A DNA stretch of 64,000 nucleotides from Azorhizobium oxalatiphilum. GTDB taxonomy: Bacteria > Pseudomonadota > Alphaproteobacteria > Rhizobiales > Xanthobacteraceae. Where the stretch lies: assembly GCF_014635325.1 (NCBI RefSeq), contig NZ_BMCT01000005.1, positions 248,001-312,000 on the forward strand. Reading direction: 5' to 3'. A program made the translations under genes and the position numbers. Below, piece after piece: positions 1 through 8,534 of the stretch; within the stretch, counting starts at the first letter, position 1; the number at the start of each line of letters is the position of its first letter. The notes beneath the pieces are model-generated. The model was not told where the DNA came from and did no database searches. It worked only from the letters and a program-made list of their open reading frames with translations.

Positions 1-78
1 GGTCTGACCGCCCTTCCGGGAAAGCAGATGCCGCGCCAGGGCGCTGCCTCCCGCTCCTCGGGTTGCGCCGGAAATCAT
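1..78 (-). CDS. Relaxase/mobilization nuclease, N-terminal fragment (cut by window edge)
   Basis: An ATG on the minus strand at 78-76 opens a frame that runs without a stop to base 1 (26 codons). It begins MISGATRGAGGSALARHLL, which resembles relaxase N-termini that start with a short strand and a Gly-rich turn followed by a helix ending near a Gly-Gly/Gln. The start lies two bases after the stop of the MobC-like gene, so the two are probably translationally coupled. The catalytic tyrosine and histidine triad would lie outside the window. Assignment rests on 26 residues plus position next to a MobC-like gene. Confidence 0.6.
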   Translation of the reverse strand, partial: MISGATRGAGGSALARHLLSRKGGQT

Positions 79-80
79 GG

Positions 81-491
81 TCAGGAGCCAAGGCGTCGCC
101 GGAGGATTCCGACGACGGAGACGAGATCGCGTTGAGCCGCCCGGAGGTCCGCCAAGACCGTTTCCGCCTCCATATGGGCCGGTGCCGCGGATTCACGGAG
201 CGCCTTGGAAAGCTGTATCGTTGCCCCGGTGCAGCGAGCTACGGCACCAGCGAGGCGACCTACCGCAGCGATGTCTTCCGGCGGGACGACAACGGAACGG
301 CGTCGGGGAGATGGCGGCAGTTTCAGTGAAGCCACTTCACTGTCGGGAAGGGCACGGGCAATTGCCTGCCGCGCCCATCCCGCCGCCGATAGGTCCGAAC
401 TGGCCGAGGCGGTGTCCAGCGCAGATCCGAGCGCTGGTGAGAGACGAACATGGACGCTGCGCGTCGGATCGTTCGGCTTCGGATGTTTCAT
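81..491 (-). CDS. MobC-like plasmid mobilization accessory protein
   Basis: About 136 residues, started at the ATG at 491-489, preceded by a strong GGGAGGA ribosome site about nine bases upstream. An earlier in-frame ATG at 575 would add 28 low-complexity residues and lacks this signal. The N-terminus (TRSVHVRLSP followed by helices) looks like a ribbon-helix-helix DNA-binding segment. The second half is a long amphipathic helical region ending in LVSVVGILRRRLGS, as in relaxosome accessory proteins. It precedes the relaxase by two bases. Expected role: binds oriT, assists nicking and may repress the mob operon. Family match is by eye; an RHH antitoxin-like regulator is an alternative. Confidence 0.6.
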   Translation of the reverse strand: MKHPKPNDPTRSVHVRLSPALGSALDTASASSDLSAAGWARQAIARALPDSEVASLKLPPSPRRRSVVVPPEDIAAVGRLAGAVARCTGATIQLSKALRESAAPAHMEAETVLADLRAAQRDLVSVVGILRRRLGS

Positions 492-498
492 GCAGCGT

Positions 499-547
499 CC
501 TCCCTTCCGGGAGGGGTGGGGGTCCACGGGGGAGGCGAAGCCTCCCC
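499..547. other. Tandem inverted repeats upstream of mob genes; candidate oriT or operator
   Basis: Two perfect hairpins lie just upstream of the MobC-like gene. The first has 6-bp arms CCTCCC/GGGAGG at 499-504 and 509-514 and overlaps the ribosome site of that gene. The second has 8-bp arms GGGGAGGC/GCCTCCCC at 529-536 and 540-547. Position upstream of mobC-relaxase is where oriT usually lies. Neither hairpin is followed by a T run on the minus strand, so a terminator for the upstream res gene is less likely but not excluded. Confidence 0.35.
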
Positions 548-679
548 ATGGCCTGCTTGGGGGTGGAACCATCATGGCTGGCTTCTCACCCTCTCCCGGT
601 TTCTGAGAGGATTGGTCGCCGGCGGACGTTGAACAAGTCAGGCCGTCACGCGCTGGTCAGGCTTCGCGGTCCGCCAGCG

Positions 680-3475
680 CTACGCCGCAGGCTCGGGGAC
701 AGCCGTATGCTTCGTGATGATGTCTTGGATCTCTCCCGGCTTGAACGCGACGTCCCATGCCCAGCGACCGAAACCGCCCGCCGCATTGATGGCCTTGACC
801 CATTCGGCCAATGCGTCTCGCTTGGCCTTGTTCTGCGGGCTATCCGTACCCTTGATCTCGAGAGCAAGGATCGTCCCGCCCACAAGGCGCACGAGGAAGT
901 CCGGGACGTATCGCCGCCGGGAGCCTGCCCACATGTAATAGACCTGGAACCCGAGATGATCGTTCTTGGCGTACGCCAAGACGCTCTCGTGCTTCTCGAA
1001 GACGTTGGCTGCGTGTCCCTCCCACGCGGAGTCCCCGACCAGATGGCTGATGTGTGATCTGATCGTCGGGAAACATGGCTTGGTCGTGTACCAGGTGCGC
1101 ATCTGGCCCGTGGCGCCGATCGGATTTTCTTCGTCAAACACGGGCGTAAGACGTTCCGTGTTCTGCTCGGTCACATGGCTGAGCAAATGCTGGACGACGA
1201 GGTCGATGTTCAGCGCAATGAGGATTCGTCGGCGGAGAGGGTCAGAGTGAAACAAGGATGGGATAGCGAGACGGTCGGACTTCAGGAACGCCTCGACGAT
1301 CCTGACCATCTGCGCTGCGAGGTACTCGTGGGTGCCAGTGAACCCATGGCTGAGCTCTTCAAACGCCTTCCGGGCGGCCTGGAACACGAGGCGCTGTAGA
1401 CGGAAACCATCCGGAAGCTTCTCGAGATCAATCGCAGTGACCTTGCTCATGTCGGTGGCGCCGCCGAGCGCCGGCGCAAGGTCTGCACTGATGGGAGTGC
1501 TGGCTGGATCGAGGATCAGTGGTGCGACCTTCTTCCAATCGATGACGAGCTGCGGCCTGACGACGGTCTCGACCCGCAGCACGTTCGGCCAGCGAATCTC
1601 CAGATGCGCCCGGTCCGGCACGACCTCGATCTGCGTGGTCGGCTTCGGGGGCGGCGGAGCCTCTCCGCCTTCGCCGGTCTCCGAAATCGAGAGGGGCACG
1701 CCGAAGACGTTAACGTATTCCGGAAGGAACAAGCCGTTCTCGTCGGTGTCGTAAGACACCCGGCGCAATCCTCGCCCCACCACCTGTTCGCAGAGGAGCT
1801 GGGACGTAAAGGCTCGAAGCCCCATGATGTGCGTTACGTTCTTGGCGTCCCAGCCTTCCGACAGCATCGCCACCGATATGACGTTCTGTAGGTCTTGGCC
1901 GGCTGCGCCCCGCTTGCCCACGTTGTCCACGATCTCGCGAAGCAGTTCTTCCTTCTTCAGGGCTAGGAACTGCTCGCGGCGGGTTTCGGGGATACGTGCC
2001 GCGTCGATGATCGCCTTCAGACGGGCCTCGTAGTCCTTGTCGGACGAAGCGGTCTCACCAATCTCAGCTTTCTCCAGCACCTTGGAGTCGACCCGGAGCG
2101 TCCGGTTGGGGGCGTGCAGCTCTGGCCAGTGTGCATCGCCCTTGTTGAAGTACGTCTCGACGCGGGCTGCGGTCTCCGTGCGATTGCACACCGTGAGCAT
2201 GACGGGCGGGGAATGATGTCCGGCCTCTTGCCAGCGCGCCCGGGTCTCCCGCCAATCGGCACCGAGCAGCGTGTAGGCGTCCTGGACCAGCTTCGGCAGG
2301 GCTTCGTGTGGCTCTGCCTTCGCTCGGTTCAGGTCCTCGGACACGGATGGGTCGCGGTAGATGTGGTAGAGCTTCGAGCGCAGCGTCTTGGCATCGGGGA
2401 CGGCGTCGTCACGGACAACGACACGCGGAGTCTTCACCAGACCCGCCTCAATCGCGTCATTCAAACCGAAATCCGAGATGATCCAGTCAAACAGCGCCGT
2501 CTCGGTGCTCTTCTTGCCCGTGGGGGCGAAGGGCGTGGCCGAGAGGTCAAAACAGCGTTGGATGCGCCGGGTCTTGTGGATGCGGTCCAGCCCCTCGATC
2601 CAGCGCGTGGCCTCGTCCAGGTCGATGCCGTGCTCTTCCGCCGCCTTCTTGCTGATCTTTATCTCGGGCGGCTTGCGATAGGCGTGGTGCGCCTCGTCGT
2701 TGATGACAATGATGTCCTTGTGCGCGGCAAGCTTGCCGAGCACGCGCCGCGTGAAGGCCTCGTCGGACTCGCGTCCCTTCTTGACGACCGATCGGTCTTT
2801 GTCTTTCAGCGGCATCAACGTGTGCCAATTTTCTATCAACACCTCGGCCTGGTTCAGCTTCTGGCGCAGCGCCTCGGACGGGCACAGGTTAAATTCGTCG
2901 TAGTAGCTGCCCTCGCTCGGCATCAGCACCCGCAGCCGTTCCTTCACGGTCAATCCCGGGGCAACGATGAACACGGCGCGGCTGAAATCCTTGTTCCGCT
3001 TCGGATACGTCAGTGCGTTCAGCACCTGCCAGGTGATGATCATCGCCATCACCGTGGTCTTGCCCGCGCCCGTCGCCATCTTGTTGCACAGGCGCTCCCA
3101 CATCCCGCCATCGCCGGGGATCGCGATGCCCTGCTTGTAGGCCTCGATGCCCTCGGCCCACCAGATCAGCGTCTCGATCGCTTCGAGCTGGCAGAAGTAG
3201 AACGGGTGCTGCCGAGCTTCGCGATCATGCCAGTGTTCGAGCAGCTTGCGGGTGACGATGGTCACGCCGGGCCAGCCGTCCTCACGCCATTGATCCACGC
3301 GCGTCCGGATCGTGTTCACCAGGTCCAGCGTCTCCGTGCGCTTGGTATTGTTCCGGGCGTCGAATATCTCGTAGCTCGCCGGCCGCCGTTGAGGCTTGAT
3401 CTCCAGCTTGCCGCTCTTGCTCTCGACCCAATGCTGCGCGGGGCAGACGAAGGGCGAATTGATGATCAGGGACAT
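680..3475 (-). CDS. res: Type III-like restriction enzyme Res subunit (superfamily 2 helicase plus nuclease)
   Basis: 931 residues. It would translocate on DNA using ATP and cleave when partnered with the methyltransferase. Walker A (MATGAGKT) is at about residues 133-140, the DEAH box at 260-263 and helicase motif III (SAT) near 312-314. A C-terminal PD-(D/E)xK nuclease signature is visible as PDF near 858 and EIKG near 873. Size and domain order (helicase then nuclease) fit type III Res proteins. It starts six bases after the mod stop codon on the same strand, so mod-res is one transcription unit. All catalytic motifs look intact, so the enzyme is probably active. Confidence 0.88.
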   Translation of the reverse strand: MSLIINSPFVCPAQHWVESKSGKLEIKPQRRPASYEIFDARNNTKRTETLDLVNTIRTRVDQWREDGWPGVTIVTRKLLEHWHDREARQHPFYFCQLEAIETLIWWAEGIEAYKQGIAIPGDGGMWERLCNKMATGAGKTTVMAMIITWQVLNALTYPKRNKDFSRAVFIVAPGLTVKERLRVLMPSEGSYYDEFNLCPSEALRQKLNQAEVLIENWHTLMPLKDKDRSVVKKGRESDEAFTRRVLGKLAAHKDIIVINDEAHHAYRKPPEIKISKKAAEEHGIDLDEATRWIEGLDRIHKTRRIQRCFDLSATPFAPTGKKSTETALFDWIISDFGLNDAIEAGLVKTPRVVVRDDAVPDAKTLRSKLYHIYRDPSVSEDLNRAKAEPHEALPKLVQDAYTLLGADWRETRARWQEAGHHSPPVMLTVCNRTETAARVETYFNKGDAHWPELHAPNRTLRVDSKVLEKAEIGETASSDKDYEARLKAIIDAARIPETRREQFLALKKEELLREIVDNVGKRGAAGQDLQNVISVAMLSEGWDAKNVTHIMGLRAFTSQLLCEQVVGRGLRRVSYDTDENGLFLPEYVNVFGVPLSISETGEGGEAPPPPKPTTQIEVVPDRAHLEIRWPNVLRVETVVRPQLVIDWKKVAPLILDPASTPISADLAPALGGATDMSKVTAIDLEKLPDGFRLQRLVFQAARKAFEELSHGFTGTHEYLAAQMVRIVEAFLKSDRLAIPSLFHSDPLRRRILIALNIDLVVQHLLSHVTEQNTERLTPVFDEENPIGATGQMRTWYTTKPCFPTIRSHISHLVGDSAWEGHAANVFEKHESVLAYAKNDHLGFQVYYMWAGSRRRYVPDFLVRLVGGTILALEIKGTDSPQNKAKRDALAEWVKAINAAGGFGRWAWDVAFKPGEIQDIITKHTAVPEPAA

Positions 3476-3481
3476 GCTGGC

Positions 3482-6400
3482 TCACCCCTCGAGGGGCATG
3501 ATCTTGAGGGACTCGATACCGCGGTCATCCACGATCTTGACCGCGATGCGCCGGTTCTCGCCGGTCTTGAATGGCAGCGAGACGGTTCCGTGGAACTGCT
3601 CCAGCAGCTCCTCGTCCAGCTCCGCACGCACTGTCTTGCGCAGACGGTTCCAGCCGCCCTTGGCATCCGCCATCGGGAAGAACACCTGATGGGGCATCAG
3701 CGAGCGATTGTCGTAGTCCACATCCAGCGACCACATGGCGATCTGCTTCGTACCGCCGGACACCAGATCCCCCTTGCGTGGATCGAAATAATCGAAGCCA
3801 TTGACTTCGACCTCCCACAATCCGTCCTTGCGCTTGCGCAGCTCTACATCCGGCTGACCCATGAGCCAGAAGGATTGGTTAGAGCTGCGGCCTTTTTTCA
3901 GATCCTCGGTCAAGAGGTCGGTGTTCATCTGGGCCTTCAGCAAGGTGACGCCGGGCCAGTTCACCTCGTCGATGTCCTTGGCTGCCTCCGGATCGAAGGT
4001 GAAGGCGCAGAACAGAATGAACTTGGGCGACGGACGCAATGTCTCCGCCTCAGATAGGGCAAGCTCCACCTGCCGCTGCTCCAGTGCCGCGTGTTCGGGG
4101 CCGAAGCTGACGACGATACGCTCCCCCGTGTCGGCCAGTGAGCCACTGGCATGGATGTGTTTCAGCCCCGGCAACGTTTCAAACTCGGCGAAGCGGAGCA
4201 TTGCGCCGCCCTTGCCGCGCACGCCTGTCTTGAGCAGTTCGTCGCGCCATAGCGCCTGGCGTGAGGTCTCGCCTGAACGGGCAACGGTTTCGTCGGCCTC
4301 TTGCGGCGACACGCTGTCGTCCAGCGAAAGGACTGTCGGCGCCGGCACGGCTTCGACTGAGAAGGGCCCACAGATGCGAAGCTTATTCGGATCTTTCCGC
4401 GGCTTGTCGTAAAGCGTCTCCTGTTCGGCATGATCCGCGATGGACTGGTCTATGCGGTGCTGCATTGCCTGCCGGGCGGCGTGGAAGGCTTCGAAGGACG
4501 GCCTGGCGGGTTCAGGCCAATCGTCCGGCCAGTCGAAGGGTACTTCCCATTCGTGCAGCGTGTCGCCGTTCGCGAAGTCGATCAGCTTGTTCTTGCGCAC
4601 GCCCAGCACAGGCTTGAAGAGCTTCGGCGGGGCTGCTGCCAACGCAGCATTAATATGCGCTAGGGTCACCGTGATCTTCGGATGATCCTCCTCGTAGATC
4701 GTGTCGATATCGGGATTGTTGGCGATTTTTCCGAGCATTATGCGCGGGGTCGTCTCGTAGTCGAATCCCCCCCTCAAGCCCTCATGAGGATAGCGTAGGG
4801 CATAGTAATCGAAGCTGGCTGTCATCAGTCTTTGCTTCGCCAAGGAAATCGCCACTCGCGAGGTGTCGCAGGTGATCCAGCGGCGGCCCCATTTTTCGGA
4901 GACGAAGGCGGAGGTGCCGGAGCCGCAGGTCGGATCGAGCACCAGATCGCCAGGATCGGTGGTCATGAGAATGCAACGTTCGATGATCTTGTTGCTGGTC
5001 TGAACAACGTAAACTTTGGGATCCGCGCGATCCTGCACAGCACCAGCAATGTCGAACCAAGTATCCGTAATCGGCACCTGATCGAAGTCGGCGAAGAAAC
5101 GAACATATCTCAACTTGCCGCGCGGTGTTATTAGGAAGCGATTCGCGCGGGTCAGGCGTCGCATTCCGTGAGGTACTGGCGCCTTCCAATGGTTGCCGGC
5201 ACCTGGGTGGAAGGTCATCCCACACCATTCCCAGTCCGCAGTTGCCGCGCCTTCACCCTGGGAGCTCGGATTGTCATCGGTAAAGATTTTTGTTTGGTCG
5301 GGAATGGTTTCTGGCCGCTGGCGTTGCTCTTTCGGCAATGGGCCACGGCTACCGTTGTCAAATTGCCCTTGGTCGTAGTCCCCGCGAGCTGCCTCAGCCC
5401 GGTCCTTGTGTAGGTATATGCGGTTGAACTTCACTAGGCTCTTGTTTTTGGCGAACCAGAGGATGTAGTCACCGGTTCTGCTTAGGCCCGACGTATCAAA
5501 TCCTCCAGTTGTTGAGTAGCTGATTAGAGACATCGTATTTCGAGATCCGAACACCTCAGAGAGAAGCTGCCGAACGTGGTGCAGGTTCTCATCCGAAATC
5601 TGCACAAATACCGATCCGCTCTCGCTCAGCAATTCTCGCGCCAGCATCAACCGGTCGCGCAGATATGTGAGGTAGGAGTGAATACCGAGCTCCCAGGTGT
5701 CCCGGAACGCCTTGATCATCTCGGGTTCCTGGGTGAGATCCTCGTCCGCGCGATCCTTGACATCGCGCTTGTTTACGAAGGGCTGGAAGTTCGACCCGTA
5801 TTTGATCCCGTAAGGCGGGTCGATGTAGATCATCTGGACCTTGCCGCCCATGCTCTCCTTCGTAAGGAGCGAGTTCATCACCAGCAGGCTGTCACCGGCC
5901 ACCAGCCGGTTCGACCAGCCCTTTTCGTGTTGGTAAAAATCTAGCGCCTGGCGTAGCGGCAGGTTCTCGAATGGCGCCGCGAAGAAGTCCGGCTGCCGCC
6001 ACTGTGCCGCTGCGTCTTTGCCCTTAAGACGTTGCGCCGCGTTGGCCAGAATAGTTGCCGGGTCGACACGTTCATGGACATGCAGCGAGACGGTATCGAC
6101 CTCGACGCTCGTCCGCTCCGCCTTGCCCGTCCAGTGTAGATAGGGAGCCTGCAACCTTTTCAGCTCTAGCAGCGCGTCGCGCATCATCTCGGGATCGCCC
6201 GATGCGAGCGCATCGTTGATCAGCCTCTCGATTCCCGCGCGTGCCGGATCGAAGTTCAGCACTGGGTCAAGATGCGGGTCATAGGCCCAGACCGTCTTCT
6301 CGCCATCCGGATCGGTGCCGGCATGGACCATTCCGACTTCGGGATTGTTTACCCGGGTCTCGCCATGGCGATAGCTCAGTACCTGCAAAGGGCCGTCCGC

Positions 6401-6742
6401 CTTGCGCGCTGCCTTCTTTACGGCACTTGCCTTGCGTTGGCGCGGCGCTGCTTCTTCGGTGAGGGTCAGTTCGAACCCCTCATCCTCATCGCCGTCGTCA
6501 TCATCCAGATCGTCGCTGTCATCCTCTTCATCCAGATCGTTGAGAACACGGAAGATCGATCCTCCACGTCCCCTGCCGCGGCCCAGCAGCCCTTCATCGA
6601 TCAGGATGTCACGCGCAGCGGTGTAATCGCCGTCCTCAAGGTTGGGGATCTGCTCGCGCAGGCGCGCTAGCATCGCGCTGTTGCCGATGGAGGAACCGTC
6701 TTCGGGTATCAGGGACAGGATCAGGTCGGAAAGGTCGGACAT
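3482..6742 (-). CDS. mod: Type III-like Mod, N6-adenine DNA methyltransferase with extended ends
   Basis: 1086 residues, clearly longer than the roughly 550-700 residues usual for type III Mod. Residues 1-65 look like a winged-helix domain, followed by a very acidic linker (about 71-90) and a Lys/Arg-rich patch. The catalytic motif DPPY is at 308-311 and the SAM-binding motif DPTCGSGT at 603-610. This motif order marks the beta class of amino-methyltransferases. The region between them should contain the target recognition domain. About 450 residues follow the catalytic core and are not recognised. It is co-transcribed with res. It methylates adenine in the host recognition site and guides Res. 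Confidence 0.85.
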   Translation of the reverse strand: MSDLSDLILSLIPEDGSSIGNSAMLARLREQIPNLEDGDYTAARDILIDEGLLGRGRGRGGSIFRVLNDLDEEDDSDDLDDDDGDEDEGFELTLTEEAAPRQRKASAVKKAARKADGPLQVLSYRHGETRVNNPEVGMVHAGTDPDGEKTVWAYDPHLDPVLNFDPARAGIERLINDALASGDPEMMRDALLELKRLQAPYLHWTGKAERTSVEVDTVSLHVHERVDPATILANAAQRLKGKDAAAQWRQPDFFAAPFENLPLRQALDFYQHEKGWSNRLVAGDSLLVMNSLLTKESMGGKVQMIYIDPPYGIKYGSNFQPFVNKRDVKDRADEDLTQEPEMIKAFRDTWELGIHSYLTYLRDRLMLARELLSESGSVFVQISDENLHHVRQLLSEVFGSRNTMSLISYSTTGGFDTSGLSRTGDYILWFAKNKSLVKFNRIYLHKDRAEAARGDYDQGQFDNGSRGPLPKEQRQRPETIPDQTKIFTDDNPSSQGEGAATADWEWCGMTFHPGAGNHWKAPVPHGMRRLTRANRFLITPRGKLRYVRFFADFDQVPITDTWFDIAGAVQDRADPKVYVVQTSNKIIERCILMTTDPGDLVLDPTCGSGTSAFVSEKWGRRWITCDTSRVAISLAKQRLMTASFDYYALRYPHEGLRGGFDYETTPRIMLGKIANNPDIDTIYEEDHPKITVTLAHINAALAAAPPKLFKPVLGVRKNKLIDFANGDTLHEWEVPFDWPDDWPEPARPSFEAFHAARQAMQHRIDQSIADHAEQETLYDKPRKDPNKLRICGPFSVEAVPAPTVLSLDDSVSPQEADETVARSGETSRQALWRDELLKTGVRGKGGAMLRFAEFETLPGLKHIHASGSLADTGERIVVSFGPEHAALEQRQVELALSEAETLRPSPKFILFCAFTFDPEAAKDIDEVNWPGVTLLKAQMNTDLLTEDLKKGRSSNQSFWLMGQPDVELRKRKDGLWEVEVNGFDYFDPRKGDLVSGGTKQIAMWSLDVDYDNRSLMPHQVFFPMADAKGGWNRLRKTVRAELDEELLEQFHGTVSLPFKTGENRRIAVKIVDDRGIESLKIMPLEG

Positions 6743-6960
6743 GGGCGCCTGGAACTCTCGAAAAGGTCTTGTTTCCCATTACCTATCGCGCCGGTTGTCC
6801 ATTTGCACGCCAGAAACGGCCGTTGCGGTGGACGGGGCTACCCGTGTGTGTCTCATCCCGACCGCTGGGAAGACATCATTGCGTTCGCGAGCGTGAGATT
6901 CGTGCGCCGCCGGCCGTCCATGACGGCGTCGACGTGTTTGGGAATGGCAGCGCGCCCGCA

Positions 6961-7095
6961 TCAGGTGTGAACCGTCTCGGGGGCGGTGCAGCAGCTCATG
7001 CTGTCGAGCCCGTCCATGAGAAGCTGCGCGTTGACCACCGTACCGAGTGCACGCCGGATCGCTTCCGCAGCGGCGGCAGCCTCATGCAACCCCAT
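6961..7095 (-). CDS. Possible small protein in mod/dcm intergenic region
   Basis: A 44-codon frame from ATG at 7095-7093 to TGA at 6961. It encodes an Ala-rich amphipathic helix (MGLHEAAAAAEAIRRALGTV) and ends with a Cys-Cys pair. It lies in the 430-bp gap between the divergent mod and dcm genes, on the same strand as mod. There is only a weak AGAG upstream as ribosome site. No family is recognised. It could be a true small gene, for example a controller-like peptide, or a chance frame in GC-rich DNA. Confidence 0.25.
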   Translation of the reverse strand: MGLHEAAAAAEAIRRALGTVVNAQLLMDGLDSMSCCTAPETVHT

Positions 7096-7175
7096 GGCTC
7101 TAGCTTCACAATGGGGAGCATTCCGAACGGCGGCGTTCGTGACGCCCTCATGGCTGTGGTGGGGAGGGCGTAATC

Positions 7176-8495
7176 ATGAATGTCGTCGAAGTCTGCTGTG
7201 GCGCAGGCGGAATGTCATTGGGGCTGCGAAATGCGGGCTTCAATATCGTCGCGGCCTATGACACCTGGGCTCCGGCGTTGGCGGTCTACAAAGACAATTT
7301 CCCGATGAAGAAGACGCTTCTGCGTCCGCTTCCATTGAACCGTGGCCACCACGGTAAAGCGGGGGATCTCGGCGATCTTCTGGGACTCGTCCCGGAAGTC
7401 CTCCTCAAAAATGTCGATATGATCGCTGGGGGGCCTCCGTGCCAGGATTTCTCCCGGGCGGGGCAGCAGGTGGAAGGAACCCGAGCCGACATGACCCTAG
7501 CCTTCGCGGTCCTTATCGCGGTGGTGAGACCAGAATGGATTATGATGGAGAACGTGACCGAGGTCACGAAGTCCAAGGCGTGGCAGCGCGCGAGGCGCAT
7601 TCTCAAGCGCGGGGGCTATGGTCTATCCGAGATGAAGCTGGATGCCAGCCATTACGGGGTCGGGCAGGCACGGAAACGCTTCATTCTGGTGGGGCGTCTC
7701 GGTGAAGTGGACGGCTTCCTCAGCAGTGCACTGGAGGTCACCAAGGATGCACCTCGCACCAACGTCCGGGACATTCTTGGCGACGTCGGCATCAACCCCA
7801 GCGGGACATCGGATGCCACACGCGTTTACTTCATGCGGCCGTTCTCCGGTGGCCAGGGCGTGCGTTCCATCGACGAACCTTGCCCGACCATCATTCGAAG
7901 CTCCCGGGAGCGCGCCACGCGAGGCTACCAGGCTCATAAGAACGACCTGGCGCCAGCAGCGAAGGTCCCCTCCCTCTCCTGGCAGGAACTCGCTAGATTG
8001 CAGGGCTTTCCTGAAACTTGGAAATGGGATGGAGTGAAGCGGGTGCGTGACCGCGATGTCATGATCGCCAATGCCCTGCCTGCGCCGCTTGCCGAAGCTG
8101 TCGGACGAGCCATCCTCTCTCGACACCGGGGGGAAACCGTTCCGGTGCCAGAGGATGCGTTCGTCGAATGGCTAGAGACCGTAAAGGGATATACGGGGAC
8201 CGTGCTTCGGAACAAGTCGAGCCGGTTGCATCAGGCCCGCGCCCTCTTGAAGGGGCGCGTCCTTGAAGACTCAGCTCTCGAACAGACCATGCTTCAACGT
8301 GCGAGTGGGTTCGCCACATTGAGCGCATCGGTCAGATCCGATCTTGCAGCCGTCCTCGCGCTGCATGCCGAGTGGAGAGCATCTCTCCGGGAACCCCACC
8401 CATGGTCCCTGGACGATGATACAGAGACGACAAGCACGAGCATGCCCAGTCTTGACGCCATCATTCGAAAGAGGCGCGCGGTCGAGGTATCTTGA
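7176..8495 (+). CDS. DNA (cytosine-5-)-methyltransferase
   Basis: 439 residues. It transfers a methyl group from SAM to C5 of cytosine. The SAM-binding start is VEVCCGAGGMSLGL. The catalytic motif IV GGPPCQDFS is at 85-93 with nucleophile Cys89, ENV (motif VI) is at 125-127 and QARKR (motif VIII) at 164-168. The variable target domain follows, then LQGFPETW (motif IX) and NALPAPLAEAVGRAIL (motif X). A C-terminal extension of about 120 residues has no recognised function. No partner endonuclease or Vsr gene is next to it, so it looks like an orphan methyltransferase carried by the element. It is divergent from mod-res and convergent with rep. Confidence 0.9.
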   Translation: MNVVEVCCGAGGMSLGLRNAGFNIVAAYDTWAPALAVYKDNFPMKKTLLRPLPLNRGHHGKAGDLGDLLGLVPEVLLKNVDMIAGGPPCQDFSRAGQQVEGTRADMTLAFAVLIAVVRPEWIMMENVTEVTKSKAWQRARRILKRGGYGLSEMKLDASHYGVGQARKRFILVGRLGEVDGFLSSALEVTKDAPRTNVRDILGDVGINPSGTSDATRVYFMRPFSGGQGVRSIDEPCPTIIRSSRERATRGYQAHKNDLAPAAKVPSLSWQELARLQGFPETWKWDGVKRVRDRDVMIANALPAPLAEAVGRAILSRHRGETVPVPEDAFVEWLETVKGYTGTVLRNKSSRLHQARALLKGRVLEDSALEQTMLQRASGFATLSASVRSDLAAVLALHAEWRASLREPHPWSLDDDTETTSTSMPSLDAIIRKRRAVEVS

Positions 8496-8534
8496 ACCGG
8501 ATCAAAATCTCTCTTTTTTACTATACACTGAACT

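Noticed and set aside
77-1057. Long plus-strand open frame opposite mobC and res
   Set aside because: It is open only through GC-biased codon use; the product is Arg/Pro-rich with no domain and the minus strand carries clear MobC and Res genes.
2114-4057. 647-residue plus-strand frame opposite res and mod
   Set aside because: It lies antisense to intact catalytic domains on the minus strand and has low-complexity composition, so it is a shadow frame.
6769-7173. 134-residue frame just upstream of the cytosine methyltransferase
   Set aside because: No ribosome site, no recognisable fold, and it would run directly into the methyltransferase start.
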